The translations under genes were made by a program, and so were the position numbers. The notes below the pieces were generated by a model that searched no databases, was not told where the DNA came from, and was given only the letters and a program-made list of their open reading frames with translations. From Halioglobus sp. (GTDB lineage: Bacteria; Pseudomonadota; Gammaproteobacteria; Pseudomonadales; Halieaceae), in the NCBI GenBank assembly GCA_020443425.1, contig JAGRIE010000007.1, forward strand, positions 126,154 through 190,153: 64,000 nucleotides of DNA, in the 5' to 3' direction. Below are positions 25,521 to 33,851 of this stretch, piece after piece; the stretch's first letter is position 1, and every line of letters begins with the position of its first letter.

Positions 25521-26521
25521 TGGCGCGGCGCAAGACGCGAGGCGTCGCCGAGTTTTCACTGTCCTTCCTGGACGTGATCTGCTGTGGTTTCGGCGCCATC
25601 ATCCTGCTGCTGATGATCACCAAGACGGTACAGCCACAGATTATCGAGGCCTCCACCATCAACCTCGAGGGCAAACTGGCGGCGCTGCAGGAACTGCTGT
25701 TTGACATGCGCGGCGAGACCAAGGTTCTCAACCGCGACCTCAACGCGAAACAGGAGCAGCTGTCCGAGCACGAGGAGCGCATCGCCATCCTGCGCGCGCA
25801 GATGGCCAGTGCCAAATCGCGCTACGACAGCCTGCAGGTCGAGGACAGCAGCAACTCGGCCATCGCCGGCCAACTGGCCTCGGCCAAGCAGCAGTTGACG
25901 GAGGAGATGAAACGACTGCTGGGCACCCAGCACCAGTCGAAAAACCAGCTGATCGGCGGCATCCCGGTCGACAGCGAGTACATCATCTTCGTCATCGACA
26001 CCTCCGGCTCGATGTTTTCCTACGCCTGGAACCGCGTGCTGAAGGAGGTGCAGGAGACGCTGGCCATCTACCCGCAGGTCAAGGGTATCCAGGTGATGAA
26101 TGACATGGGCAACTACCTGTTCCAGAGCTACCGGGGCAAGTGGATTCCCGACACACCCGGGCGCCGCAAAATCATCCTGGAGAACCTGCGCGGCTGGAGT
26201 ATTTTCAGCAACTCCAGCCCGGTGGAGGGCATTGAGGCCGCGATCCGCACCTTCGCCTCACCGGGCAAGAAGATCAGTATCTACGTGTTCGGTGATGAGT
26301 TCACCGGCCCGTCGATTACGCAGGTGATCGACACCGTGGACCGGATAAACCGCAGCGATGCCAACGGCAACCGGCTGGTGCGCATCCACGCCGTCGGCTT
26401 CCCGACCCAGTTCAGCCGCGCCCCGCACCTGCAGGGTACCGGTATCCGCTTTGCCACGCTGATGCGCGAGCTCACCCGCCGCAACGGAGGCACGTTTGTC
26501 GCTCTCAATGACTTCCGCTAG
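25520..26521 (+). CDS. membrane-anchored coiled-coil VWA protein 2 (operon gene 10)
   Basis: A 333-residue paralogue in layout of gene 9: FSLSFLDVICCGFGAIILLLM membrane helix (about 12-32), a coiled coil (about 45-140), then a VWA domain (about 152-330) with DTSGS (Asp160, Ser162, Ser164) and a later Asp259 in VFGDEF. The MIDAS threonine position is less clear than in gene 9. The two proteins share the SFLD-(I/V)-x-CGFGA-(V/I)-IL motif of the helix, so they may form a heterodimer inside the channel. The ATG at 25520 overlaps the previous stop by one base. The 3' end overlaps gene 11 by 26 bases. Confidence 0.88.
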   Translation: MARRKTRGVAEFSLSFLDVICCGFGAIILLLMITKTVQPQIIEASTINLEGKLAALQELLFDMRGETKVLNRDLNAKQEQLSEHEERIAILRAQMASAKSRYDSLQVEDSSNSAIAGQLASAKQQLTEEMKRLLGTQHQSKNQLIGGIPVDSEYIIFVIDTSGSMFSYAWNRVLKEVQETLAIYPQVKGIQVMNDMGNYLFQSYRGKWIPDTPGRRKIILENLRGWSIFSNSSPVEGIEAAIRTFASPGKKISIYVFGDEFTGPSITQVIDTVDRINRSDANGNRLVRIHAVGFPTQFSRAPHLQGTGIRFATLMRELTRRNGGTFVALNDFR

Positions 26522-27164
26522 GTGCCGCGCACCAGCCCGGACAGCCGTCATGGTGGCCCTGCTGGGCCTGCTGCTCGCCTGCGGCCCGGCCCAGGTGGTG
26601 GTCCAAGGCCAGTTCCCGGCGCCGCTGATCGAGCCGCTGCCGCTCACGCTGGGTGTGTGGTACGGCGACGACTTTGCCGGGCACGAGTTCTTCGACGAAT
26701 CAAAGAGCCGCCAGGAATCCAGCTGGATTGTCAGTACCGGCGCCGCACAGGTGCAGATGTGGGACACCCTGCTCGCCGGCATGTTCACCCGCGTCGTCCA
26801 GCTGCAGACCCGGCCGCGGCCGGGCCAGCCGACGCCGGGCGTCGACGCCGTGTTCATCCCCCATGTCGAGGAGTTACAGTACGCGATACCGGCTCACACC
26901 AATGTCAAAGTGTATGAAATCTGGATGCGCTACCGTTTCGACCTGCTCAATGCCAGCGGTGGTGCCATCGCCGAGTGGGGCATGACCAGCTACGGCAAGA
27001 CCCCGACCGCCTTCCTGCAGAGCGACCAGGACGCGGTCAACCTCGCCGCCGTCATGGCACTGCGCGACGCCGGCGCCAATTTCGCCGCGAACTTCACCCG
27101 TGTCCCCGCCATCGCGCAGTGGCTGGACGAGAAGGGCATCCTGCCCGCCACGGAGGCACCGTGA
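26496..27164 (+). CDS. lipoprotein of unknown function (operon gene 11)
   Basis: A 222-residue lipoprotein with lipobox LLAC (Cys29) and an alpha/beta body (LTLGVWYGDDF..., SSWIVSTGAAQVQMWDTLLAGMF, VDAVFIPHVEELQYAI). This recalls the small outer-membrane lipoproteins that accompany transport or assembly machines, but I cannot name a family. The start is decided by the ribosome-binding site: GGAGG at 26486-26490 is five bases from TTG 26496, but 17 from the in-frame ATG at 26508, so TTG is preferred. Its stop overlaps the next GTG (GTGA). Confidence 0.7.
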   Translation: MSLSMTSARCRAPARTAVMVALLGLLLACGPAQVVVQGQFPAPLIEPLPLTLGVWYGDDFAGHEFFDESKSRQESSWIVSTGAAQVQMWDTLLAGMFTRVVQLQTRPRPGQPTPGVDAVFIPHVEELQYAIPAHTNVKVYEIWMRYRFDLLNASGGAIAEWGMTSYGKTPTAFLQSDQDAVNLAAVMALRDAGANFAANFTRVPAIAQWLDEKGILPATEAP

Positions 27165-27814
27165 GAGGGTGCATTCGCACACTGCTGTGCGGCGCCGGCC
27201 TGTCGCTGCTGGGCGGCTGTGTCACCGCCACGGTTGACGAACAGGTGTACAACGCGCCCACTGCGGGCATCGGCGACGACAGCGTGGTGATCCTCGGCCG
27301 CCGCCACGCCAGCGACTACGAGACCGAGCCCGATTTTGTGCGCTGTGTGGGTGACTACATCCAGTCCGGCGACAACTCCATCACGGTCATCGACGAACTG
27401 GAGTTTCTCAACGCCGTCTACCCCTGGTTCGAGCCGCGCACTGCGCCGCTGCACCCGCTCGATATCGAGCGACTGCTGAAGCAAAAGCCGGTGGCGGAAA
27501 AGATGGCGGCGCTGCGGGTCGAGTACATGATCTGGCTCGACGGCTCGACCGAGCGCACCGGGGGCAGCGGGTCGATGACCTGCAGCCTCGGCGGCTGCTT
27601 CGGCTTCGGCACCTGGGGCCACGATGCCAACTACGAGGCCACCATCTGGGACTTCACCGACAAGGCCGAGGTCGGCCATGTCAACACCAGTGCGTCAGGC
27701 CAATCCTATATGCCTGCCGTGATCGTCCCGATACCCATTATCGCCCCGGTGCAGGGAACAGCCTGCGACGGTCTCGGGCAGCAATTGCTCCAATTCCTGT
27801 CCAGCGAACACTAG
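27161..27814 (+). CDS. lipoprotein of unknown function (operon gene 12)
   Basis: A 217-residue lipoprotein: MRGCIRTLLCGAGLSLLGGC, lipobox LGGC with Cys20. The rest is a globular alpha/beta domain (DDSVVILGRRHASDYE, FVRCVGDYIQSGDNSITVID) ending in a hydrophobic VIVPIPIIAPVQGTACDGLG segment. An internal CSLGGCFGFG could form a disulfide. The GTG start at 27161 overlaps the stop of gene 11 by four bases and has GGAGG four bases upstream. No family was recognised. Genes 11 and 12 look like a lipoprotein pair of the same complex. Confidence 0.7.
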   Translation: MRGCIRTLLCGAGLSLLGGCVTATVDEQVYNAPTAGIGDDSVVILGRRHASDYETEPDFVRCVGDYIQSGDNSITVIDELEFLNAVYPWFEPRTAPLHPLDIERLLKQKPVAEKMAALRVEYMIWLDGSTERTGGSGSMTCSLGGCFGFGTWGHDANYEATIWDFTDKAEVGHVNTSASGQSYMPAVIVPIPIIAPVQGTACDGLGQQLLQFLSSEH

Positions 27815-27823
27815 GAGATTCGT

Positions 27824-29212
27824 ATGCACCGCACGGCGCTTGCCCTCTTCCTGCCACTGGTGCTGCTGGCGCTGCTGCCCGGCTGCGCCGGCAGCGCGTC
27901 AACCGGCGAAGCGATGCACCAGGATATGGTTGAACAGGGTGCACCCTACAACGATCCCGAACTGCAGGCCTATGTGACTCGCATCGGCCAGCGACTGGTC
28001 GCCAGCAGCGATGAGCCCGATACGACGTTTACCTTCACCGTGCTCGACAGCCCCGACATCAACGCCTTTGCCCTGCCGGGCGGCTATATCTACATCAACC
28101 GCGGCCTGCTGGCCTATCTGGAGAATGAAGCCGAGCTGGCCGGTGTACTGGCCCACGAGATCGGTCATATCACCGCCAGCCACCACAACCGGCGCCAGGC
28201 GGCCTCGGTGGCCAACAAGGTCGTGGCGACCACCACCTACGTGCTGACCGGCAGTGGCGATCTCGCCAATGCCTCCAATATGTACGGCACCGAGCTGGTC
28301 AGCGGCTATGGCCGCGATATGGAACTGGAGGCGGACGGCCTGGCTGCGGAGTATATGTACAATGTCGGCTACGACCCCGAATCGCTGCTGGAAGTCATCG
28401 GCGCACTGAAGGACCAGGAGCAGTTCCAGCGCATCAAGGCGAAGGCGGGCGGCAAACCGGTGGCCACCTATCACGGCCTCTACGCCTCGCATCCGCGCAA
28501 CGACCAGCGCCTGAAGACAGTCATCCAGGCCGCCGGCGAACTCGACAGCAGCGCGCAGCCTGACGATCCCGCGGTGCCGGGCGAGTTCCAGCAGCATATC
28601 GAGGGCCTGGTCTGGGGGGAGAGCGTACCCAGCGACCGCTCGGAAAGCCGCTACTACCACAACAAGCTGGGGTTCACCTTCGAGCGACCGCTGGACTGGA
28701 CTGTCACTGCGGGCGCCAGGGCCATTGTCGCCAGCGCCCCGGACGGCAGCAGTGAGCTGACTATCACCGTGCGTCGCCGCGACCCCAACGCATCGCCACA
28801 GGCCGTGCTGGAGGGCAGCCTCACAGGACAGCTCAGCGCCGGCGCCAAACTGGACCAGGCCGGGCTCAAAGGCTACACCGGGATCACCGGCAGCGGTGCC
28901 GGCGCGCGACGGGTTGCCGTTATTGATTACAACAACCTCAGCTACCTGTTCGACGGCGCCGCGCAAAACTTCAGTGCGCAGGATGCCGCGCTGCTGGCAA
29001 TGATAGAGAGCTTCCGCCCCATGCACCCGGCGGAACAGGGCACCAGCAACGGGCTCTACGTGCATTACATCCAGGTCCCGCAGGGTGCCACCATGGCCAG
29101 CCTGGCCGCCAGCACCCGCATTCCCGACGCCGAGGCCCAACTGCGCTTGCTGAACGGCTTGTACCCGCGCGGCGAACCGCGCACCGGGGACTGGATCAAG
29201 GTGATACGGTAA
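27824..29212 (+). CDS. M48-family metalloprotease lipoprotein (operon gene 13)
   Basis: A 462-residue periplasmic zinc protease of the BepA/YfgC/LoiP kind. It has a lipobox LPGC (Cys21), NAFALPGGYIYINRGLL (81-95), the zinc motif HEIGH (His111, Glu112, His115) and the third ligand region MELEADGLA (about 166-174). The C-terminal third (about 285-400) is a beta-rich domain and the last 50 residues resemble a LysM-like segment (HYIQVPQGATMASLAASTRIPDAEAQLRLLNGL). Members degrade or mature envelope proteins. As the last operon gene it may process or quality-control the complex. An ATG with AGGAGATTC upstream fixes the start. Confidence 0.9.
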   Translation: MHRTALALFLPLVLLALLPGCAGSASTGEAMHQDMVEQGAPYNDPELQAYVTRIGQRLVASSDEPDTTFTFTVLDSPDINAFALPGGYIYINRGLLAYLENEAELAGVLAHEIGHITASHHNRRQAASVANKVVATTTYVLTGSGDLANASNMYGTELVSGYGRDMELEADGLAAEYMYNVGYDPESLLEVIGALKDQEQFQRIKAKAGGKPVATYHGLYASHPRNDQRLKTVIQAAGELDSSAQPDDPAVPGEFQQHIEGLVWGESVPSDRSESRYYHNKLGFTFERPLDWTVTAGARAIVASAPDGSSELTITVRRRDPNASPQAVLEGSLTGQLSAGAKLDQAGLKGYTGITGSGAGARRVAVIDYNNLSYLFDGAAQNFSAQDAALLAMIESFRPMHPAEQGTSNGLYVHYIQVPQGATMASLAASTRIPDAEAQLRLLNGLYPRGEPRTGDWIKVIR

Positions 29213-29378
29213 ACCGGCGCGCCAGTGCCGCTTTTCCCGGTGCCCGTGACGCACTCGCCGTTTTCCGTTGGACTTGATTCCGCAGCCCATGCACAATTGA
29301 GCGTCAACCGACACCTCCCGCAAGGGTATAAACCCTGCCCGACAACGGGCATCAAGCACGCTGGAGCCCAGCAAGACC

Positions 29379-30446
29379 ATGCCGTCCGAGACACCTGACC
29401 TAGCCGATTTCACACCCGGGAACAGCGCCCGCTACACCGCCTCCGACCTTGCAGACCCCGCCGGACTGGCGGCGGTACGGCGGGATATCGAGGCACTCGC
29501 TGCGCAGATGCAACAGCGCGGCATCGGCGCCCCTGACTACTACGACCTGATGGACCTGCACCCCGCGCAGCAGCGCGTATTCTTTATTCACGTACCGAAG
29601 TGCGGCGGCACCTCCATCCGCAAACAGCTGGTGCTCAAGAACCGCTGCGCGCCGGTACCACTGGGCCACAGCGGCCCGGTCGACCAGGCCATCGCCTACA
29701 TGGCCCACTCCTATCTGGCCAGGAGCCCACGAGGCGCACTGCTGCGCTCCTACCTGTCGAAAGAGGCGGCGCTGGACAGGCGGCAGCGTTTCCTGCACGT
29801 CTACGCCGGCTACCAGCTCCTGCAGAATCCCCAGCGCATGTTCATTCTCGGCCACCAGAAAGCGCGTGAAATGCTGCGCTTCCACCGCCCCGGCACCGAT
29901 CTGTTTTTCACCACCGTACGCGCCCCGGCGGAGATCCTCAAAAGCATGGTGGCCTACCGGGTCTCGCACACGCTGTTGGACGAACAGCGGCAGGACTCGA
30001 AAATCCTGCTGCGACAACTGCAGATGAGCTTCGGGGAGTTCACCGACAGGGTCCGATCCGACCCGCAGTCGCTGGCCCGCACGATTCTCGAGCGCGATTG
30101 CCCGTCGCTGGCGGCCTTCCTGTCGTTCGATCCTGCGCTCGATCACGCAGCGGTGATACAGGGCCTCAAGGACAACCGCGTGTTCATCGCCCATATGTCG
30201 GAGCAGCACACAATGTTGAACGCATTGTTCGGGCCCCAGGCGGCCAAGCTGCACGAAAACACCTCTCACAACAGGTCGGGCCTGGCCGCCGAGTTCACCG
30301 CTGCGGTGGAGCTGGACTGGGTGGCACCGTATGTCGACGCACAGTCCACCCGGCTTTACCGACAGCTGGAATCCAGCGGCATCATCGGCTATTGGAAAGA
30401 GGGCAGCAGCACCGAGGGCTACCTCGACCTGCTCAGGAATCTCTGA
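29379..30446 (+). CDS. sulfotransferase family protein 1
   Basis: Transfers sulfuryl groups from PAPS. The 355-residue protein has the 5'-phosphosulfate-binding loop FFIHVPKCGGTSIRKQL (near residues 68-84), with the PKxGGTS pattern, and the 3'-phosphate region FFTTVRAPAEILKSMVAYR (near 183-201). The fold seems to be the Sulfotransfer_2/family-2 type seen in carbohydrate sulfotransferases. No signal peptide is present. It lies 166 bases after the envelope operon and is probably transcribed separately. The acceptor is unknown. It is only distantly similar to the second sulfotransferase at 44745. Confidence 0.82.
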   Translation: MPSETPDLADFTPGNSARYTASDLADPAGLAAVRRDIEALAAQMQQRGIGAPDYYDLMDLHPAQQRVFFIHVPKCGGTSIRKQLVLKNRCAPVPLGHSGPVDQAIAYMAHSYLARSPRGALLRSYLSKEAALDRRQRFLHVYAGYQLLQNPQRMFILGHQKAREMLRFHRPGTDLFFTTVRAPAEILKSMVAYRVSHTLLDEQRQDSKILLRQLQMSFGEFTDRVRSDPQSLARTILERDCPSLAAFLSFDPALDHAAVIQGLKDNRVFIAHMSEQHTMLNALFGPQAAKLHENTSHNRSGLAAEFTAAVELDWVAPYVDAQSTRLYRQLESSGIIGYWKEGSSTEGYLDLLRNL

Positions 30447-30530
30447 CGCCGATACCGCGCAGCGCACACCTGTCGCGGCAGGGCAAAATCCTCTATGATC
30501 AGCAGGGATATCCCTGTGTAGGAACTGTAC

Positions 30531-31055
30531 ATGCGAATTCTGCGAACCCTCTCTACCGGCCTGGCGGCGCTGATGCTGGCCGGCGCGGCCTGGGCCGAGA
30601 TTTACGAGACAACCGATGCACAGGGCAATCCGGAGTTCACCGACTCGCCGCCCGGGCCCGGTGCTGAGGAGATCAACCTGCCGCAGACCAATATCATCGA
30701 CGCCCCGGTCGAGCAGCCGCAACAGGTCTCGGCGCCGCAACCGAGCGCCCAGCAAGCGGCGCCGGAGCAGGAAAACCGCACCGTCATCATCCACGATCGC
30801 AATGACGACGAGGACGAGGTCTACGATGCGTACCAGCGCCGCGAACAGGCATTTGAGCGTATGGACCCCGCCGCACCGCACGAGGTACTGGATGGCGAGG
30901 CGCCGCGGGAAGTGGGTGACTCCAACAGCCAGATGCCGCACGAGGTGGGGGATTTCAACACGCCATCGCCGGAGGAGATCGACGGCGAGGTGCCCGTGAC
31001 CCATGTCGAGGGCGCCCCCGTTGAGCGGCACATCGTCCACCCCCACAAGCGCTAG
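30531..31055 (+). CDS. secreted DUF4124 domain protein
   Basis: A 174-residue exported protein: signal peptide (MRILRTLSTGLAALMLAGAAWA), then DUF4124 at about 23-55 (EIYETTDAQGNPEFTDSPPGPGAEEI). DUF4124 is a small beta domain common in proteobacterial periplasmic proteins and of unknown role. The rest is a Gln/Pro- and acid-rich disordered tail with near-repeats APHEVLDGEAPREVGDS and MPHEVGDFNTPSPEEID. It may form a unit with the next gene, 36 bases away. Confidence 0.8.
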   Translation: MRILRTLSTGLAALMLAGAAWAEIYETTDAQGNPEFTDSPPGPGAEEINLPQTNIIDAPVEQPQQVSAPQPSAQQAAPEQENRTVIIHDRNDDEDEVYDAYQRREQAFERMDPAAPHEVLDGEAPREVGDSNSQMPHEVGDFNTPSPEEIDGEVPVTHVEGAPVERHIVHPHKR

Positions 31056-31091
31056 GCGTTTGACTGATCCCGATTTCAACGAGGCCCGAGT

Positions 31092-31448
31092 ATGAGCAGA
31101 ATTGTTCTCGCATTTATCCTGACATTCACCGCCGCCGGTGCCGGCGCTGTGAACTGGCCCTGGCAGGACCCCGCACCCGAAGAGCCGCTCCCCTACTGCA
31201 AGGGGTTTGTGGTCGGCGGCCTGGCCTCCAAAGCGGCGAGCGGCAACACCAGGACCGACCTCTGGCTGGCCTGGAATTATGTCATCCACGCAGCCCCGTT
31301 GGAGGAGAGTGTCAGCAGTGAGGAGTTCCAGGCTGGCCGGCAACAGTTCCAGCAGGTCGCGGACGCCACAGCCGCCGCTGAACTGGTGCAGAACACCGAC
31401 GGTAACTGCGGATTGGGCCGCTCGGGCCACGAGATCACCGGCTGGTAG
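31092..31448 (+). CDS. small secreted hypothetical protein
   Basis: A 118-residue exported protein with signal peptide (MSRIVLAFILTFTAAGAGA) and a compact mature part containing two Cys (PYCKGFVVGGL, DGNCGLGRSG) that could pair. The sequence suggests an alpha-rich globule. No family was recognised. It follows the DUF4124 gene by 36 bases and has a ribosome-binding site (CGAGGC). Confidence 0.65.
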   Translation: MSRIVLAFILTFTAAGAGAVNWPWQDPAPEEPLPYCKGFVVGGLASKAASGNTRTDLWLAWNYVIHAAPLEESVSSEEFQAGRQQFQQVADATAAAELVQNTDGNCGLGRSGHEITGW

Positions 31449-31504
31449 GCGCCGGCCCCTGCACCGCAGCGCGGTCCGCCAGTGACCGCGATGTACCGCC
31501 CCGC

Positions 31505-31852
31505 CTAAGCCTCGCTGTCCGCGGCCACAGGTTCATCGCGCTGCTGTACCAGCACCCAGGGTGCAGCCACCACCGCCCACAACAGCGGGTTGTCCTCGTA
31601 CCAGAGCAGGGCCTGCTCGTCAGTCACGCCCCCGACATCGCCATCCGCTATCCAGCGCTGGAACAGCTCGGTGTTATCCATCCCCAGCTGCACCGCCACC
31701 TCGACCAGGTTGAGCCGCGCCGACACGGCAATGACACTGCCGTGAGCGTAGTAGGTTTGCAGTTCATGCCAGTGTATACGCGCCGTCTGCTGCAGGTATT
31801 CCCGGCGCAGCAGGCTCTCCCGGTCCGAGCTCTCCTCAGCCATAGTTCGCAT
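31505..31852 (-). CDS. DUF2288 family protein
   Basis: A 115-residue protein matching the DUF2288 pattern: TARIHWHELQTYYAHGSVIAV, LNLVEVAVQLGMDN, and WYEDNPLLWAVVAAPWVLVQQ. The family is restricted to gammaproteobacteria and some cyanobacteria and has no known function. Its start overlaps the 3' end of the MBL hydrolase gene by 17 bases, so they are cotranscribed. Confidence 0.85.
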   Translation of the reverse strand: MRTMAEESSDRESLLRREYLQQTARIHWHELQTYYAHGSVIAVSARLNLVEVAVQLGMDNTELFQRWIADGDVGGVTDEQALLWYEDNPLLWAVVAAPWVLVQQRDEPVAADSEA

Positions 31853-32486
31853 CCGCCACGAAGGGATTGGTCAGCCGCTCCTGGCCGAACGTCGAGGTCG
31901 GGCCGTGCCCCGGGATAAAGGTGATATCGTCGCCCAGCGGAAACAACTTCTGCCGGATACTGGCAACCAGCTCGTCGTGGTTGCCCCTGGGAAAGTCACT
32001 GCGGCCGATGGAGCCCTGGAACAGCACATCCCCCACCCAGGCGACTTTTTGCGGCGGGTAGACGAAGACGACATGACCCGGCGTGTGCCCGGGACAGTGC
32101 AGCACCTGCAGTTCCAGTTCGCCGACCATCACTGTGTCACCCTGCTCCAGCCAGCGGTCCGGTGTGAAGACCTCGGCCGGCGGAAAGCCCGACATGCGAC
32201 AGGACTCCGGCAGCTTCTGCAGCCAGAAATCATCCTCCCGGTGCGGCCCTTCGATGGGCACACCGAGTTGCTGGCGCAGCACATCGGAGGCGGCACAGTG
32301 ATCCATGTGCGCGTGTGTGAGAATGATTTTCTCCACTTTGGCCTGCATCTGCTCGACCGCGGACAGGATACGCTCGATATCGCCACCGGGATCTACAATG
32401 GCGGCGCGGCCGGTGGCCTCACACTTGATGATGGAGCAGTTCTGCTGATAGGGGGTGACGGGGACAATGGTGCATTGGATAGGCAT
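31836..32486 (-). CDS. MBL-fold metallo-hydrolase (glyoxalase II-like)
   Basis: A 216-residue beta-lactamase-fold hydrolase of the YcbL/GloB-like type. The metal ligands are visible: THAHMDHCAA (HxHxDH, about residues 57-62), HCPGHTPGHVVF and GDVLFQGSIGRSDFPRGN, and a final GHGPTS. The length matches the short hydroxyacylglutathione hydrolase-like family that lacks the C-terminal substrate domain of GloB, so thioesterase activity on glutathione or CoA adducts is possible but not shown. It is upstream of DUF2288 in the same transcript. Confidence 0.9.
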   Translation of the reverse strand: MPIQCTIVPVTPYQQNCSIIKCEATGRAAIVDPGGDIERILSAVEQMQAKVEKIILTHAHMDHCAASDVLRQQLGVPIEGPHREDDFWLQKLPESCRMSGFPPAEVFTPDRWLEQGDTVMVGELELQVLHCPGHTPGHVVFVYPPQKVAWVGDVLFQGSIGRSDFPRGNHDELVASIRQKLFPLGDDITFIPGHGPTSTFGQERLTNPFVADANYG

Positions 32487-32528
32487 AGGCAGGGTTTCAA
32501 TCTCACTGGATGGGTTACAGGCTGGCCC

Positions 32529-33851
32529 TCAGGCCGTGGGCGGCGTCACGGGCACGCCGTGGCGACCGTCATCGTCGGCATCCTGATCGGCGCTCTCGTC
32601 GAGGAATACTGCCTCATCGAGCTGTTTTTCGCTACGCGCCACGATCACCGAGCCCACGGAATCACCGGTGACGTTGACGGCGGTCCGCACCATATCCAGC
32701 AGCCGGTCGACGCCGATGATCAGCGCGATGCCCTCCACCGGAATGCCGACCTGGCCCAGCACCATCGCCAGCGTGATCAGGCCGACCCCGGGGACAGCGG
32801 CAGTACCGATGGATGCGAGTGTCGCGGTGATCACCACCGTGATGTACGCACCCATCGACAGGTCCATACCGTACACCTGGGCGATGAACACCGTCGCCAC
32901 GCCCTGCATGATCGCCGTGCCGTCCATATTGATGGTAGCACCCAGCGGCACCGTGAAACCGGCCACGGTGTTGTGCACACCGAGACGGCGTTCGACGGTG
33001 CGCAGTGTGATCGGCAGGGTCGCGCCGGAGGATGCGGTGCTGAACGCGAACGCCCACACCGGGCGCATCTTGCTCAGCAGTATGCGCGGTGACAGCCCGG
33101 TCAGGCCCCGGAGCAACAGGCTGTAGGTCACCAGCACATGAAACAGCAGCACGGCCAGCACGGTGAAAAAATACGTGGCCAGGTCCAAAATAGCGCCGAT
33201 ACCCATGGTGGCAAACAACTTCGCCAACAGCGCAAACACACCGTACGGGGCCAGGTGCATGAGGATGTCCACCATCTTCATCACCACCGCTTCCATGTCC
33301 CGGAAAAAACCGGCGATACGCCGACCCGGCTCGCCGGCGTGGGAGATCGCGTAGCCGAGCAACAGCGCGAACACGATGATCTGCAACATCTTGCCCTCGG
33401 CCATCGCCTGTACCGGGTTGGTCGGGAATATGTTCACCAGCACATCGCTCAGCGGCGGCGCCTCCGCCGCAACATAGCTGGCATTGCCGACCAGGTTGAC
33501 ACCGGTACCGGGGCCGACCAGGACCGCAAACGCCAGCGCGACACTGACGGCGATCGCGGTGGTGGCGAGGTAGAACAACATCGTCTTGCCGGCGATAGGG
33601 CCGATGCGCGCGCTGTCGCCGAGTGAACTGGAGCCACACACCAGTGAAACCAGTACCAGCGGCACCACCAGCAGCTTGAGGGAGGCGACGAATATTCGCC
33701 CCACCACATCGAACAGGCCGCCGACCAGATAGGTATCCAGCACCGAGTTTAACGCCGCCGGCAGGCCGACCCCGTGAAGCAGGACGTTCAGCAGGGACCC
33801 GGTGAGGATCCCTGCGCCCATCGCCAGCAGGATGCGGCTGGTGAGGCTCAC
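32529..33851 (-). CDS. dicarboxylate/amino-acid:cation symporter (DAACS/GltP family)
   Basis: Inner-membrane sodium- or proton-coupled uptake of dicarboxylates or acidic amino acids. The 440-residue protein has eight helices and two re-entrant loops. The conserved serine-rich stretch AFSTASSGATLPIT and the NMDGT motif (ATINMDGTAIMQG) are present, as is the C-terminal GVDRLLDMVRTAVNVTGDS. The GTG at 33851 overlaps the stop of the upstream lipoprotein (GTGA), a coupling that supports this start; an upstream-extended frame is not supported. Confidence 0.93.
   Translation of the reverse strand: MSLTSRILLAMGAGILTGSLLNVLLHGVGLPAALNSVLDTYLVGGLFDVVGRIFVASLKLLVVPLVLVSLVCGSSSLGDSARIGPIAGKTMLFYLATTAIAVSVALAFAVLVGPGTGVNLVGNASYVAAEAPPLSDVLVNIFPTNPVQAMAEGKMLQIIVFALLLGYAISHAGEPGRRIAGFFRDMEAVVMKMVDILMHLAPYGVFALLAKLFATMGIGAILDLATYFFTVLAVLLFHVLVTYSLLLRGLTGLSPRILLSKMRPVWAFAFSTASSGATLPITLRTVERRLGVHNTVAGFTVPLGATINMDGTAIMQGVATVFIAQVYGMDLSMGAYITVVITATLASIGTAAVPGVGLITLAMVLGQVGIPVEGIALIIGVDRLLDMVRTAVNVTGDSVGSVIVARSEKQLDEAVFLDESADQDADDDGRHGVPVTPPTA

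Noticed and set aside
14710-29212. The envelope operon as a Zorya-type phage defence system
   Set aside because: The channel and a single-helix partner are compatible, but there is no OmpA-type peptidoglycan domain, helicase or nuclease, so no defence claim is made.
29400-31430. Long open frame on the minus strand opposite the sulfotransferase and DUF4124 genes
   Set aside because: It covers several genes with clear families and promoters on the plus strand; its length comes from high GC in codon positions.
31470-31490. Seven-base hairpin between the convergent 31092 and DUF2288 genes
   Set aside because: No T run on either side, so it is not supported as an intrinsic terminator.
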